DNA of 8,913 nucleotides from Lachnospiraceae bacterium (lineage in GTDB: Bacteria; Bacillota_A; Clostridia; Lachnospirales; Lachnospiraceae): positions 1-8,913 of the forward strand of contig JAEEJD010000195.1 in assembly GCA_016281675.1 (NCBI GenBank), in the 5' to 3' direction. A program made the translations under genes and the position numbers. Every line of letters starts with the position of its first letter. Within the stretch, counting starts at the first letter, position 1. Below the pieces are notes generated by a model. The model ran no database searches, had not been told where the DNA came from, and worked only from the letters and a program-made list of their open reading frames with translations. Positions 1 through 6,710 of this stretch are shown here, piece by piece.

Positions 1-237
1 ACAACGGATGAACTGTATGATTTTCTGCGCGAGCTGTATGAAACATATAAAGCGGATTACAGCCCCGAAAATGCGCTTGCCAAGCTCAAAGAGGTCTGGT
101 CATATACGGCAGGGCGTATCGGCGACGAAAAGGAACGGTCACGGATACTCAAGTCCATAATCAAGGCAAAGAATGAAGCCCAGTATAGAGATGCGATAAC
201 GGTTGCGAGAAGATATCTGGAGGAATCGGTTTTTTGA
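1..237 (+). CDS. C-terminal part of a probable tRNA-dihydrouridine synthase (5' end outside window)
   Basis: Frame 1 is open from the first base to a TGA at 235-237, giving 78 C-terminal residues. The segment is helical and charged. It runs from an ELYDFLREL stretch through LKEVWSYTAGRIGDEKER to a tail resembling KAKNEAQYRDAITVARRYL. This pattern (a helix, a 'K-x-x-W-x-Y' turn, then a K/A-rich helix ending in an 'EY/QY...A' repeat) resembles the C-terminal helical RNA-binding domain of clostridial Dus proteins, which reduce uridine in the tRNA D-loop using FMN and NADPH. The catalytic TIM barrel would lie upstream and cannot be seen, so the family call rests on recollection of the tail alone. 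A tRNA-modification role would suit the nearby trmB. The gene is clearly real, since its frame is open to the edge and followed by a promoter-like gap, but the product name is moderately uncertain. Confidence 0.55.
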   Translation, partial: TTDELYDFLRELYETYKADYSPENALAKLKEVWSYTAGRIGDEKERSRILKSIIKAKNEAQYRDAITVARRYLEESVF

Positions 238-246
238 TATACTGCC

Positions 247-275
247 TAGTAAAAATCACTCTCTTTTAGTATAAT
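247..275 (+). promoter_or_regulatory. Probable sigma-A type promoter for the exonuclease gene and those downstream
   Basis: The 67-base gap at 238-304 is AT-rich and contains a perfect TATAAT at 270-275. The hexamer 17 bases upstream, TAGTAA at 247-252, matches the -35 consensus at only three of six positions, so the promoter would be weak or activator-dependent. Transcription would start near 282, leaving a leader of about 20 bases before the ATG at 305. I see no hairpin terminator for the upstream gene in this gap. Confidence 0.5.
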
Positions 276-304
276 TATATAGATTATGCAACACGGAGAT
301 CAGG

Positions 305-1258
305 ATGCATTACATAGTATTTGACCTTGAATGGAACCAGGCAGAGGGAAGGATCGGACACGAGGGCGGACTCCCTTTTGAGATAGTTGAGATAGGTGCG
401 GTAAAACTTAACCGCAGAATGCAGATAGTGGACAGATTCGAAGAGGTGATCAAGCCGAAGATCTATCCCCGCATGCACTTCATGACAACGAAGATAATCC
501 AGCTCGACAAGGAGGACCTCGAAAACGGGAAGCCGTTTACCGAGGTAATGGAGAACTTCCTGAAATGGTGCGGAAAGAATTACAGGTTCTGCATCTGGGG
601 AACGCTGGATATCACGGAACTACAGAGAAATATGTGTTATTACGGGATGGATGAGCTGACAAACAAGCCGCTCCCGTATCTGGACGTTCAGAAGCTTTAC
701 AGCCTTGCTTATGAGGACGGTAAGATCAGAAGAGCACTGGAATATGCCGTTGACGAGCTTGGTATCGAAAAGGACGAGCCTTTTCACAGGGCAAACAATG
801 ATGCTTATTACACGGCAAAGGTCCTTGAGAAGATACACAATGACCATATGGATGTGGAAGGGTACCTGTCTTACGATCTGTTCATGCTGCCGCAGGATAA
901 ACGCGATGAGGTCAAGGTAAAGTTCAAGACATATTCGAAATATATTTCAAGAGAGTTCTCGGACAAGACCAAAGCCATGGAAGACAAGATGGTCTCTTCG
1001 ACAAAGTGCTGCGTATGCGGAAGAGCTACCAAAAAGGCGATCAAATGGTTCTCCGTGAACGGGCGTCACTACTATTACGTGGGCGTCTGCAAGAAACACG
1101 GTTATGTCAAAGCAAAAGTAAGAATGAAAAAAGCTGATGACGGAAACGTATTCGTTGTCAAGACGATGAAGATCATAGATGAAGACAGCGTTAACATGAT
1201 CAGGGAGAAACAGGAGAAGCTCCGCGCCGCAAGAGCAGAGAGAAGACACAGAGAGTAG
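305..1258 (+). CDS. DEDDh 3'-5' exonuclease (DnaQ/KapD/ERI-1-like) with C-terminal zinc ribbon
   Basis: This 317-residue protein begins with an RNase T/DnaQ-type exonuclease fold. ExoI is FDLEW (D7, E9), ExoII is IWGTLD (D102), and ExoIII is HRANNDAYYTA (H161, D166), so all five DEDDh residues that bind two metal ions are present. The early FEIVEIGAVKL stretch resembles the KapD/ERI-1 branch. The region after residue 220 is less usual: a CxxC (C235, C238) pairs with a CxxH (C262, H265) to form a probable zinc ribbon, followed by a basic tail (KAKVRMKK and a final arginine-rich helix near 300-317). The ribbon and tail suggest nucleic-acid binding, RNA or single-stranded DNA, but the substrate is not evident. 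The ATG is preceded by GGAG at 295-298 with a six-base gap. The stop is five bases from trmB, implying cotranscription. Exonuclease activity is likely; the biological role is unknown. Confidence 0.85.
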   Translation: MHYIVFDLEWNQAEGRIGHEGGLPFEIVEIGAVKLNRRMQIVDRFEEVIKPKIYPRMHFMTTKIIQLDKEDLENGKPFTEVMENFLKWCGKNYRFCIWGTLDITELQRNMCYYGMDELTNKPLPYLDVQKLYSLAYEDGKIRRALEYAVDELGIEKDEPFHRANNDAYYTAKVLEKIHNDHMDVEGYLSYDLFMLPQDKRDEVKVKFKTYSKYISREFSDKTKAMEDKMVSSTKCCVCGRATKKAIKWFSVNGRHYYYVGVCKKHGYVKAKVRMKKADDGNVFVVKTMKIIDEDSVNMIREKQEKLRAARAERRHRE

Positions 1259-1263
1259 AGGAC

Positions 1264-1908
1264 ATGAGACTTAAGAATGTGCCGGGCTCGAGAGAAGCGG
1301 TGGCCCACAGCAGATTTGCGATCAATGACCCTGCCTCGTACAAAGGGCGGTGGGCCAAAGAAATATTTGGAAATACCGATCCGATCCACATTGAGGTCGG
1401 CATGGGAAAAGGGAAGTTTATCACGACACTGGCGGCTCTTCATCCCGATATAAACTATGTCGGGATCGAGAAGTATTCAAGCGTACTGATAAGAGCTCTC
1501 GAGAAGATGGAAGAGGATCCTCTTCCGAACCTTAAGTTCATAAGGATGGATGCGGAGGATATAGAATCCGTTTTCTCCGAAAACGAGATCGACAGGATAT
1601 ATTTAAACTTCTCGGATCCTTGGCCCAAGGACAGACACGCAAAGAGAAGACTTCCTTCAAAAAGGTTTCTCGAAAGATTCGCAAATATACTTTCCGCTGA
1701 CGGTATCATAGAATTCAAGACAGATAACAGGGAACTGTTTGATTTTGCTCTTGAAGAAGCACCCGCGGCGGGATGGAAGATCATCTCATCAACGTACGAT
1801 CTTCATAACGATCCCGTGCTTAGTGAGGGAAACATTATGACCGAGTATGAAGAGAAGTTCTCGGAACTCGGTAATCCCATATGCAAATACATGATCACGC
1901 GAAAGTGA
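1264..1908 (+). CDS. trmB: tRNA (guanine-N7-)-methyltransferase TrmB
   Basis: This 214-residue class I methyltransferase makes m7G46 in the tRNA variable loop using S-adenosylmethionine. Family marks are in order: SAM-binding motif I IHIEVGMGKGKF (41-52, acidic E44), the acidic YVGIEK strand end (65-70), the RMDAED segment (94-99), the family-defining NFSDPWPKDRHAKRRL block (115-130, with D118 expected at the active site), FKTDNRE (151-157), and a C-terminal TEYEEKF (193-199). Length agrees with bacterial monomeric or homodimeric TrmB. The start codon is chosen because MRLKNVPG matches the usual family N-terminus. The nearest Shine-Dalgarno-like bases (AGAGG, 1257-1261) are very close to the ATG, so translation may depend on coupling to the exonuclease gene ending five bases upstream. 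The protein looks intact, with no odd features. Confidence 0.96.
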   Translation: MRLKNVPGSREAVAHSRFAINDPASYKGRWAKEIFGNTDPIHIEVGMGKGKFITTLAALHPDINYVGIEKYSSVLIRALEKMEEDPLPNLKFIRMDAEDIESVFSENEIDRIYLNFSDPWPKDRHAKRRLPSKRFLERFANILSADGIIEFKTDNRELFDFALEEAPAAGWKIISSTYDLHNDPVLSEGNIMTEYEEKFSELGNPICKYMITRK

Positions 1909-1930
1909 TCAGGACAGGAACGAAACATTA

Positions 1931-3718
1931 ATGAAAGAACTCGAATATCCTTTTGACGCCAGATATCTGATCAAGAAGAAAAAATCACTTAAAAGGGAAC
2001 TTCTGGCTGCCGACACGAAATATATCGACAAGAAGATAGCGGTGCTCGGAGGATCGACAACGCATGACATAGTTGCGATGATGGAGCTGTTCCTCCTAAA
2101 CTACGGGATCAGACCGTCATTTTACGAAAGCGAATACAATCAGTACTGGGAAGATGTTATGTTCGACAATCCGGAACTGAGGGAATTCGCTCCGGATATA
2201 ATTTATATACATACGACAAACCGTAACATCAAAGATTATCCCAAGATCGGGATGACCGAGGAAGATGTGAATACACTTCTCGATTCGGAGTACAAGCGCT
2301 TTTGCGCAATGTGGGAGAAGATAGAGAATACATATCACTGTCCGGTGATACAGAATAATTTTGATTTTCCCTCGTACAGGATCCTTGGAAATGCCGACTG
2401 TTACAATATCTCGGGAAGAGTCGGATTCATCAATTCCCTTAATGCCAAATTTGCTCAATATGCAAGAGACCATAAAGATTTTTATATTGAAGATATCCAG
2501 TATCTGTCCGCATCATACGGGCTAGATGCCTGGGCGGATCCTTTGTACTGGCATATGTACAAATATGCGGTTTCCATGGAGGCGATCCCCACTCTTTCGT
2601 ACAGTGTCGCCTGTATCATCAAATCAATTTACGGCAAAAACAAGAAAGCTCTGACGCTTGATCTTGACAACACCCTCTGGGGAGGCATCGTCGGTGATGA
2701 CGGCCCGGAGAATCTCGCCATCGGTCCCGAGACGAGCATGGGACAGGCCTACAGCGAATTCCAAGAATATATCAAGAGTCATAAAGATATAGGCGTCATT
2801 CTGACGGTCGATTCTAAGAACGATCATGAGAATGCGATCGCCGGTCTGAACCATCCCGATGCCACGCTCAAAGAGGATGATTTTGTTGTGATCAAGGCAA
2901 ACTGGGATCCGAAGAGCAAGAATCTCGCGGACACGGCAGCCGAGCTGAACCTGCTTCCGGAGAGCTTTGTGTTCGTGGATGACAATCCCGCGGAACGGGA
3001 GATCATAAGAGCTCAGGTTCCGGGTGTTGCCATTCCCGAGATAGGAAATGTGGAGAACTATATCCACGCCATCGATCATGCGGGATATTTTGAAGTAACG
3101 AATCTTTCTGCCGATGATGCAAAGCGAAACGAAATGTATAAGGCAAACGCACAGCGTGCGGCACTTGAAGCGTCGTTTGCCGATTACGGACAGTATCTTG
3201 ATTCACTGGAGATGATCGGTATCATTAATTCGTTTGAGCCGGTATTCCTTGACAGGATCGCGCAGCTTACCAACAAGAGTAATCAGTTCAATCTCACGAC
3301 AAAGAGATATTCGCGTGCCGATATTGAAGAGGTTGCGGATTCCGGTGAGTATATTGACATATACGGAAAACTTATAGACAAATTCGGTGACAACGGAGTC
3401 GTATCGGTAGTCATCGGTCACAAAAACGGCGAAGTCCTTGATATGGATCTGTGGATAATGAGCTGCCGTGTTCTTAAGCGCGACATGGAATTTGCCATGA
3501 TGGATGCACTTGTGGCGCGTGCGAAGGCAGCGGGCCTTAAGAAGATCATCGGTTATTATTATCCGACAGCCAAGAACAACATGGTCAGGGATTTCTACGA
3601 TCGCATGGGATTTTCCAAGGCATCGGAAGATGCCGAGGGCAATACGACGTGGGAGTTCGATCTTACGGTGCCGTACACCGATCGGAATACACATATAACA
3701 GTCAGGGAAAAACAGTAA
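1931..3718 (+). CDS. FkbH-like HAD-IIIC protein, predicted glyceryl transferase/phosphatase
   Basis: This 595-residue protein has the three-part FkbH layout. Residues 1-235 form an SGNH-like N-terminal region (IAVLGGSTT at 36-44). Residues 238-400 are a HAD-IIIC domain with motif I LDLDNTLWGG (243-252; D244 nucleophile, D246), motif II VDSKND (293-298), motif III lysine in NWDPKS (324-329, K328) and motif IV FVDDNPAERE (348-357). Residues 420-595 are a GNAT-like region containing LTNKSNQFNLTT (446-457), MSCRVLKR (510-517) and YYYPTAKNN (542-550). Known relatives such as OzmB take 1,3-bisphosphoglycerate, remove phosphate and pass a glyceryl group to an acyl carrier protein thiol. An ACP gene begins 12 bases downstream, which supports that reaction here. 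The gene starts 22 bases after trmB behind AGGA-type ribosome binding bases (1911-1920). The final acceptor is unknown, and motif II lacks the cysteine seen in some homologues. The family is sure; the exact substrate is inferred. Confidence 0.9.
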   Translation: MKELEYPFDARYLIKKKKSLKRELLAADTKYIDKKIAVLGGSTTHDIVAMMELFLLNYGIRPSFYESEYNQYWEDVMFDNPELREFAPDIIYIHTTNRNIKDYPKIGMTEEDVNTLLDSEYKRFCAMWEKIENTYHCPVIQNNFDFPSYRILGNADCYNISGRVGFINSLNAKFAQYARDHKDFYIEDIQYLSASYGLDAWADPLYWHMYKYAVSMEAIPTLSYSVACIIKSIYGKNKKALTLDLDNTLWGGIVGDDGPENLAIGPETSMGQAYSEFQEYIKSHKDIGVILTVDSKNDHENAIAGLNHPDATLKEDDFVVIKANWDPKSKNLADTAAELNLLPESFVFVDDNPAEREIIRAQVPGVAIPEIGNVENYIHAIDHAGYFEVTNLSADDAKRNEMYKANAQRAALEASFADYGQYLDSLEMIGIINSFEPVFLDRIAQLTNKSNQFNLTTKRYSRADIEEVADSGEYIDIYGKLIDKFGDNGVVSVVIGHKNGEVLDMDLWIMSCRVLKRDMEFAMMDALVARAKAAGLKKIIGYYYPTAKNNMVRDFYDRMGFSKASEDAEGNTTWEFDLTVPYTDRNTHITVREKQ

Positions 3719-3730
3719 GGAGTAAAGCGC

Positions 3731-3973
3731 ATGACAAGAGAAGAAGTTTACGAACGTTTGAATGCCGTGTTCGCCGATGTATTCGACGATCCGGATCTTA
3801 AGGTGAATGATGAGACTACCGCCGCCGATGTTGACGGGTGGGATTCTCTCGTTCATATTACGCTGATCGATTCCGTGGAAGAGGAATTCGATATTAGTTT
3901 TGATATGAAGACGATCGTCAAGCTCAAGAATGTCGGCGAGATGGTTGATGTAATAATGGAACAGGTTCAGTAA
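3731..3973 (+). CDS. Stand-alone acyl carrier protein paired with the FkbH-like enzyme
   Basis: This 80-residue acidic protein has the four-helix carrier fold. The phosphopantetheine site is DGWDSL with S39 as the attachment serine, followed by a typical helix II (VHITLIDSVEEEF) and helix III (FDMKTIVKLKNVGEMVDVI). The GWDSL context resembles carrier proteins of FkbH cassettes and secondary or cell-surface pathways rather than fatty-acid AcpP, which usually has a DSLD-type site; this distinction comes from family knowledge and was not tested. A strong AAGGAG at 3716-3721 overlaps the stop of the FkbH gene and sits nine bases from the ATG, so the two are translated in tandem. It most likely carries the glyceryl (or related hydroxyacyl) thioester made by the FkbH-like protein. 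A holo-ACP synthase and the downstream transferase are not in this window. Confidence 0.92.
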   Translation: MTREEVYERLNAVFADVFDDPDLKVNDETTAADVDGWDSLVHITLIDSVEEEFDISFDMKTIVKLKNVGEMVDVIMEQVQ

Positions 3974-3983
3974 GGATACCGGG

Positions 3984-3990
3984 AAAGAGG
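3984..3990 (+). promoter_or_regulatory. Ribosome binding site that fixes the phosphofructokinase start
   Basis: AAAGAGG at 3984-3990 lies eight bases before the ATG at 3999. An in-frame GTG at 3990 overlaps this site and has no purine-rich sequence at a workable distance, so the ATG is preferred. The resulting N-terminus, MKRIGMLTSGGD, also matches the usual phosphofructokinase start. Confidence 0.75.
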
Positions 3991-3998
3991 TGCAAACA

Positions 3999-5072
3999 AT
4001 GAAGAGAATCGGAATGCTAACAAGCGGTGGAGACTGTCAGGCACTTAATGCCGCAATGAGAGGTGTCGTTAAATCTCTTGTCAACAGCAAAGAAGAGGTA
4101 GAGATCTACGGATTCCTCAACGGTTATAAGGGACTGATCTACGGCGATTTCAAGATGCTGACCGGAAGGGATTTTGCCGGAATCCTGACAGTGGGAGGAA
4201 CGATCCTCGGAAGCAGCAGGACACCGTTCAAGACTATCAAGGATCCCGATGAGAACGGTCTTGATAAAGTCGAAGCCATGAAGCAGAACTACTACAAGCT
4301 CCGTCTTGACTGTCTTGTGATCCTCGGAGGAAACGGAACACATAAGACGGCTAATCTCTTAAGACAGGAAGGGCTCAACGTTATCACTCTTCCGAAGACG
4401 ATAGACAACGACCTTTACGGTACGGATATGACATTCGGTTTCCAATCGGCGGTCGATATCGCGACAGAGTGCATCGACTGCATCCATACAACCGCCGCAT
4501 CACACAGCCGTGTATTTATTGTGGAAGTTATGGGACACAAAGTAGGTTATCTTACACTTAATGCCGGAATGGCAGGAGGTGCCGACATTATCCTGATCCC
4601 CGAGATCCCTTACGATATCGACAAAGTGGTAAAAGCGATCAAACAGCGTGAGGAAAGAGGAAGCAGGTTTACGATCATAGCCGTTGCGGAAGGCGCAATA
4701 AGCAAGGAAGACGCTAAGCTTTCCAAAAAGGAATATGCAAAGAAACTTGAGAAGATGCCACATCCTTCCGTTTCATATGAAGTTGCCGCTGCGATCCAGG
4801 AGCGTACCGGACAGGAAGTCAGGGTCACGGTTCCCGGACATACCCAGAGAGGCGGAAGCCCCTGCCCTTACGACAGGGTATTCGCAAGCCGTCTCGGTGC
4901 GGAAGCGGGCAAGCTGATACTTGAAGGCGAATACGGATTCATGGTCGGTTATCGTAACAGGGAGATCGTTAAGGTTCCCCTTGAGGATGTTGCCGGCAAG
5001 CTTAAAATGCTCGATCCAAACGCAACGATCATTCAGGAAGCAAAAATGCTCGGCATAAGTTTTGGAGACTAA
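3999..5072 (+). CDS. pfkA: 6-phosphofructokinase, clostridial type with GGNG/PKTIDND signature
   Basis: This 357-residue phosphofructokinase phosphorylates fructose 6-phosphate to the 1,6-bisphosphate in glycolysis. Seen in order: the nucleotide-site loop GMLTSGGD (5-12), donor-site GGNGT (110-114), catalytic PKTIDND (132-138, with D136 the expected base), VEVMGHKVG (175-183), the substrate loop PEIPYD (201-206), and the C-terminal PGHTQRGGSP (279-288). The donor signature is mixed. The residue after GGN is glycine, as in ATP enzymes, rather than the aspartate of pyrophosphate enzymes, while the lysine before TIDND is shared by pyrophosphate enzymes and some ATP enzymes. The asparagine in GGNG replaces the common aspartate or glutamate, and MGH replaces MGR. 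ATP use is favoured but not certain. The gene follows the ACP by 25 bases, and its TAA stop directly abuts the dnaX ATG. It appears intact and of normal length. Confidence 0.93.
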   Translation: MKRIGMLTSGGDCQALNAAMRGVVKSLVNSKEEVEIYGFLNGYKGLIYGDFKMLTGRDFAGILTVGGTILGSSRTPFKTIKDPDENGLDKVEAMKQNYYKLRLDCLVILGGNGTHKTANLLRQEGLNVITLPKTIDNDLYGTDMTFGFQSAVDIATECIDCIHTTAASHSRVFIVEVMGHKVGYLTLNAGMAGGADIILIPEIPYDIDKVVKAIKQREERGSRFTIIAVAEGAISKEDAKLSKKEYAKKLEKMPHPSVSYEVAAAIQERTGQEVRVTVPGHTQRGGSPCPYDRVFASRLGAEAGKLILEGEYGFMVGYRNREIVKVPLEDVAGKLKMLDPNATIIQEAKMLGISFGD

Positions 5073-6677
5073 ATGTCATATATAGCACTGTATCGAAAAT
5101 GGCGTCCTGCGGACTTTGGCGAGATAAAGGGCCAGGATGCGATAGTAACAACATTACGAAATCAGATAGAGGCTAACAGGATAGGCCACGCTTACCTGTT
5201 CTGCGGAACCCGCGGTACGGGAAAGACCAGTGCCGCAAAAGTTTTTGCAAAGGCCGTAAACTGCGAGCATCCGGTAGGCGGCAATCCGTGCGGAGAATGC
5301 GAAAGCTGCAAAAGCATTGCGGCGGGAACAAGCCTTAACGTGATAGAAATGGATGCCGCTTCAAACAACGGTATCGATGATGCAAGACAGATCAAGGAGA
5401 GTGTCGCGTATTCTCCGACAAACGGCAAATACAAAGTCTACATCATCGACGAGGCGCATCAGATCACAAAGGATGCTTTCAATGCTCTTCTAAAGACGAT
5501 GGAAGAGCCGCCGGAATATGTGATATTTATCCTTGCAACGACCGAGCCGCACAAGATACCCGTCACGATCCTTTCGAGATGTCAGAGGTATGATTTTAAA
5601 AGGATCGATACAGATACGCTTGAAGACAGACTTCGTGAAGTGGCCGCCAGGGAAGAGATTAAGATCGATGACAGGGCAATAAAATATATTGCATCAAAAG
5701 CAGAGGGCGGTATGAGAGACGCTCTTTCGCTTCTCGATCAGTGTTCGTCGTTTTTTCTCGGGAAAGAGATCACGTATGATAGGGCACTTGAAGTTCTGGG
5801 TGCTGTCGATACATCGGTGTTTTCGGTGTTCCTTCGCAGCCTTGCGGCAAGATCCGTTACGGAAAGTATCAACCTTCTTGATGAGATACTGATCAGGGGA
5901 AGGGATCTGACCCAGTTCATAAGCGATTTTATCTGGCATTTAAGAAACGTCCTTCTGGCTAAATCAGCCGAAGATGCGGCGGATATAGTCGATATCACAG
6001 CCGATAACCTTGCTCTCCTTAAGAAAGAGGCTGAGGTGATTCCCGAAGAGCAGATTCTCAGATATATACGTGTGTTCTCGGAACTGTCAAACGATCTTCG
6101 CTTTGCGGTTCAAAAGAGGGTGCTCATTGAGATAGCGGTGATCAGGATATGCAGGCCTCAGATGGAAAAGGATCCCGATTCGTTAAGCGATCGCCTGAAG
6201 GTGATAGAGGATCTTATAGAGAGCGGAAATCTGTCGAAGGCATCTTATGAAGAAGGTGTGGAAAAAATCACACCGAAGGAGTCTGCCGAGAAAAAGGAGT
6301 CTAAGGAAAAAGCCAGAGATGAGGCTTTAAAGCTTCCGAAAGCAACTCAGGAAGAGGTCAGGAAGATCAATTCATCCTGGAGAGACATTTACAGGAAGAT
6401 GCCGCAGATGTACATCGCATGCCTTAACACGGCCGAGTTGTCGGTAAGACCTTCCGACGGGAAACTGGTCATCAGGTTTATTGATGATACGATAATGTCC
6501 CTGTGCGATGAAGAAGATTTCAGGGAGAATCTCGATAAAGCTTTTGCGGAAGTGACAGGAAAAGAAGTTGATTACGAACTCATATCCGGAACAAAGGCGG
6601 ATGAGGAAGGACAGTACTTTGCGCCGGCATCCATGTTCGGGATGGAGATCACGGTAGACGACGACGAATTTGCGTGA
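5073..6677 (+). CDS. dnaX: DNA polymerase III subunit gamma/tau
   Basis: This 534-residue clamp-loader ATPase loads the sliding clamp during chromosomal replication. The N-terminus YRKWRPADFGEIKGQ is typical. The AAA+ core has Walker A GTRGTGKT (45-52), a zinc module (C64, C73, C76, C79), Walker B IIDEAH (124-129), a sensor 1 region ILATTEPHKIP (153-163), an arginine-finger SRCQRYDF (168-175), and a sensor 2 helix GGMRDALSLLDQ (212-223). Domain III follows, then a lysine/glutamate-rich linker (about 390-430) and a C-terminal tau-like domain that would bind the polymerase alpha subunit. The ATG touches the phosphofructokinase TAA and has GGAG at 5064-5067, implying translational coupling. An A-rich run in the linker could allow a shorter gamma form. 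The gene sits upstream of ybaB and recR, the classic order across bacteria. Confidence 0.97.
   Translation: MSYIALYRKWRPADFGEIKGQDAIVTTLRNQIEANRIGHAYLFCGTRGTGKTSAAKVFAKAVNCEHPVGGNPCGECESCKSIAAGTSLNVIEMDAASNNGIDDARQIKESVAYSPTNGKYKVYIIDEAHQITKDAFNALLKTMEEPPEYVIFILATTEPHKIPVTILSRCQRYDFKRIDTDTLEDRLREVAAREEIKIDDRAIKYIASKAEGGMRDALSLLDQCSSFFLGKEITYDRALEVLGAVDTSVFSVFLRSLAARSVTESINLLDEILIRGRDLTQFISDFIWHLRNVLLAKSAEDAADIVDITADNLALLKKEAEVIPEEQILRYIRVFSELSNDLRFAVQKRVLIEIAVIRICRPQMEKDPDSLSDRLKVIEDLIESGNLSKASYEEGVEKITPKESAEKKESKEKARDEALKLPKATQEEVRKINSSWRDIYRKMPQMYIACLNTAELSVRPSDGKLVIRFIDDTIMSLCDEEDFRENLDKAFAEVTGKEVDYELISGTKADEEGQYFAPASMFGMEITVDDDEFA
6276..6328 (+). promoter_or_regulatory. Candidate -1 frameshift element inside dnaX
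   Basis: In the dnaX frame the codons GAG AAA AAG (6288-6296) form G-AAA-AAG, one base different from the E. coli dnaX slippery heptamer A-AAA-AAG. An internal Shine-Dalgarno-like AAGGAG lies at 6276-6281, eight bases upstream. The -1 frame meets TAA at 6302-6304 after two codons, which would give a product of about 410 residues lacking the C-terminal domain. A weak six-pair stem (AAAGCC 6309-6314 with GGCTTT 6323-6328) lies downstream. The arrangement resembles the E. coli signal, but the first base is not A and the stem is farther from the heptamer, so function is speculative. Confidence 0.3.
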
Positions 6678-6710
6678 CAGGGTCAAAACAATACCAAAGA
6701 GGAGATAATC

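Noticed and set aside
247..271. Imperfect inverted repeat (TAGTAAAA with TTTTAGTA) in the first intergenic gap, possible terminator
   Set aside because: The arms pair almost only A with T, contain a mismatch, and have no GC-rich stem or following T run; the TATAAT next to it explains the composition better.
3203..3856. Long antisense open frame (217 codons) opposite the FkbH and ACP genes
   Set aside because: It lies opposite well-supported coding sequence on the + strand, lacks a recognisable family or ribosome binding site, and reflects codon bias of the genes above it.
3990..3998. GTG at 3990 as the phosphofructokinase start, adding three residues
   Set aside because: The GTG overlaps the ribosome binding site that serves the ATG at 3999, and the family N-terminus begins at the ATG.
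6261..6267. Run of six A in dnaX as a second slippage site
   Set aside because: In frame it reads GAA AAA ATC, which does not allow good re-pairing in the -1 frame; transcriptional slippage on six A is possible but unsupported.
6309..6328. Stem AAAGCC/GGCTTT as an intrinsic terminator
   Set aside because: It lies inside dnaX, the stem is weak and only three T follow.
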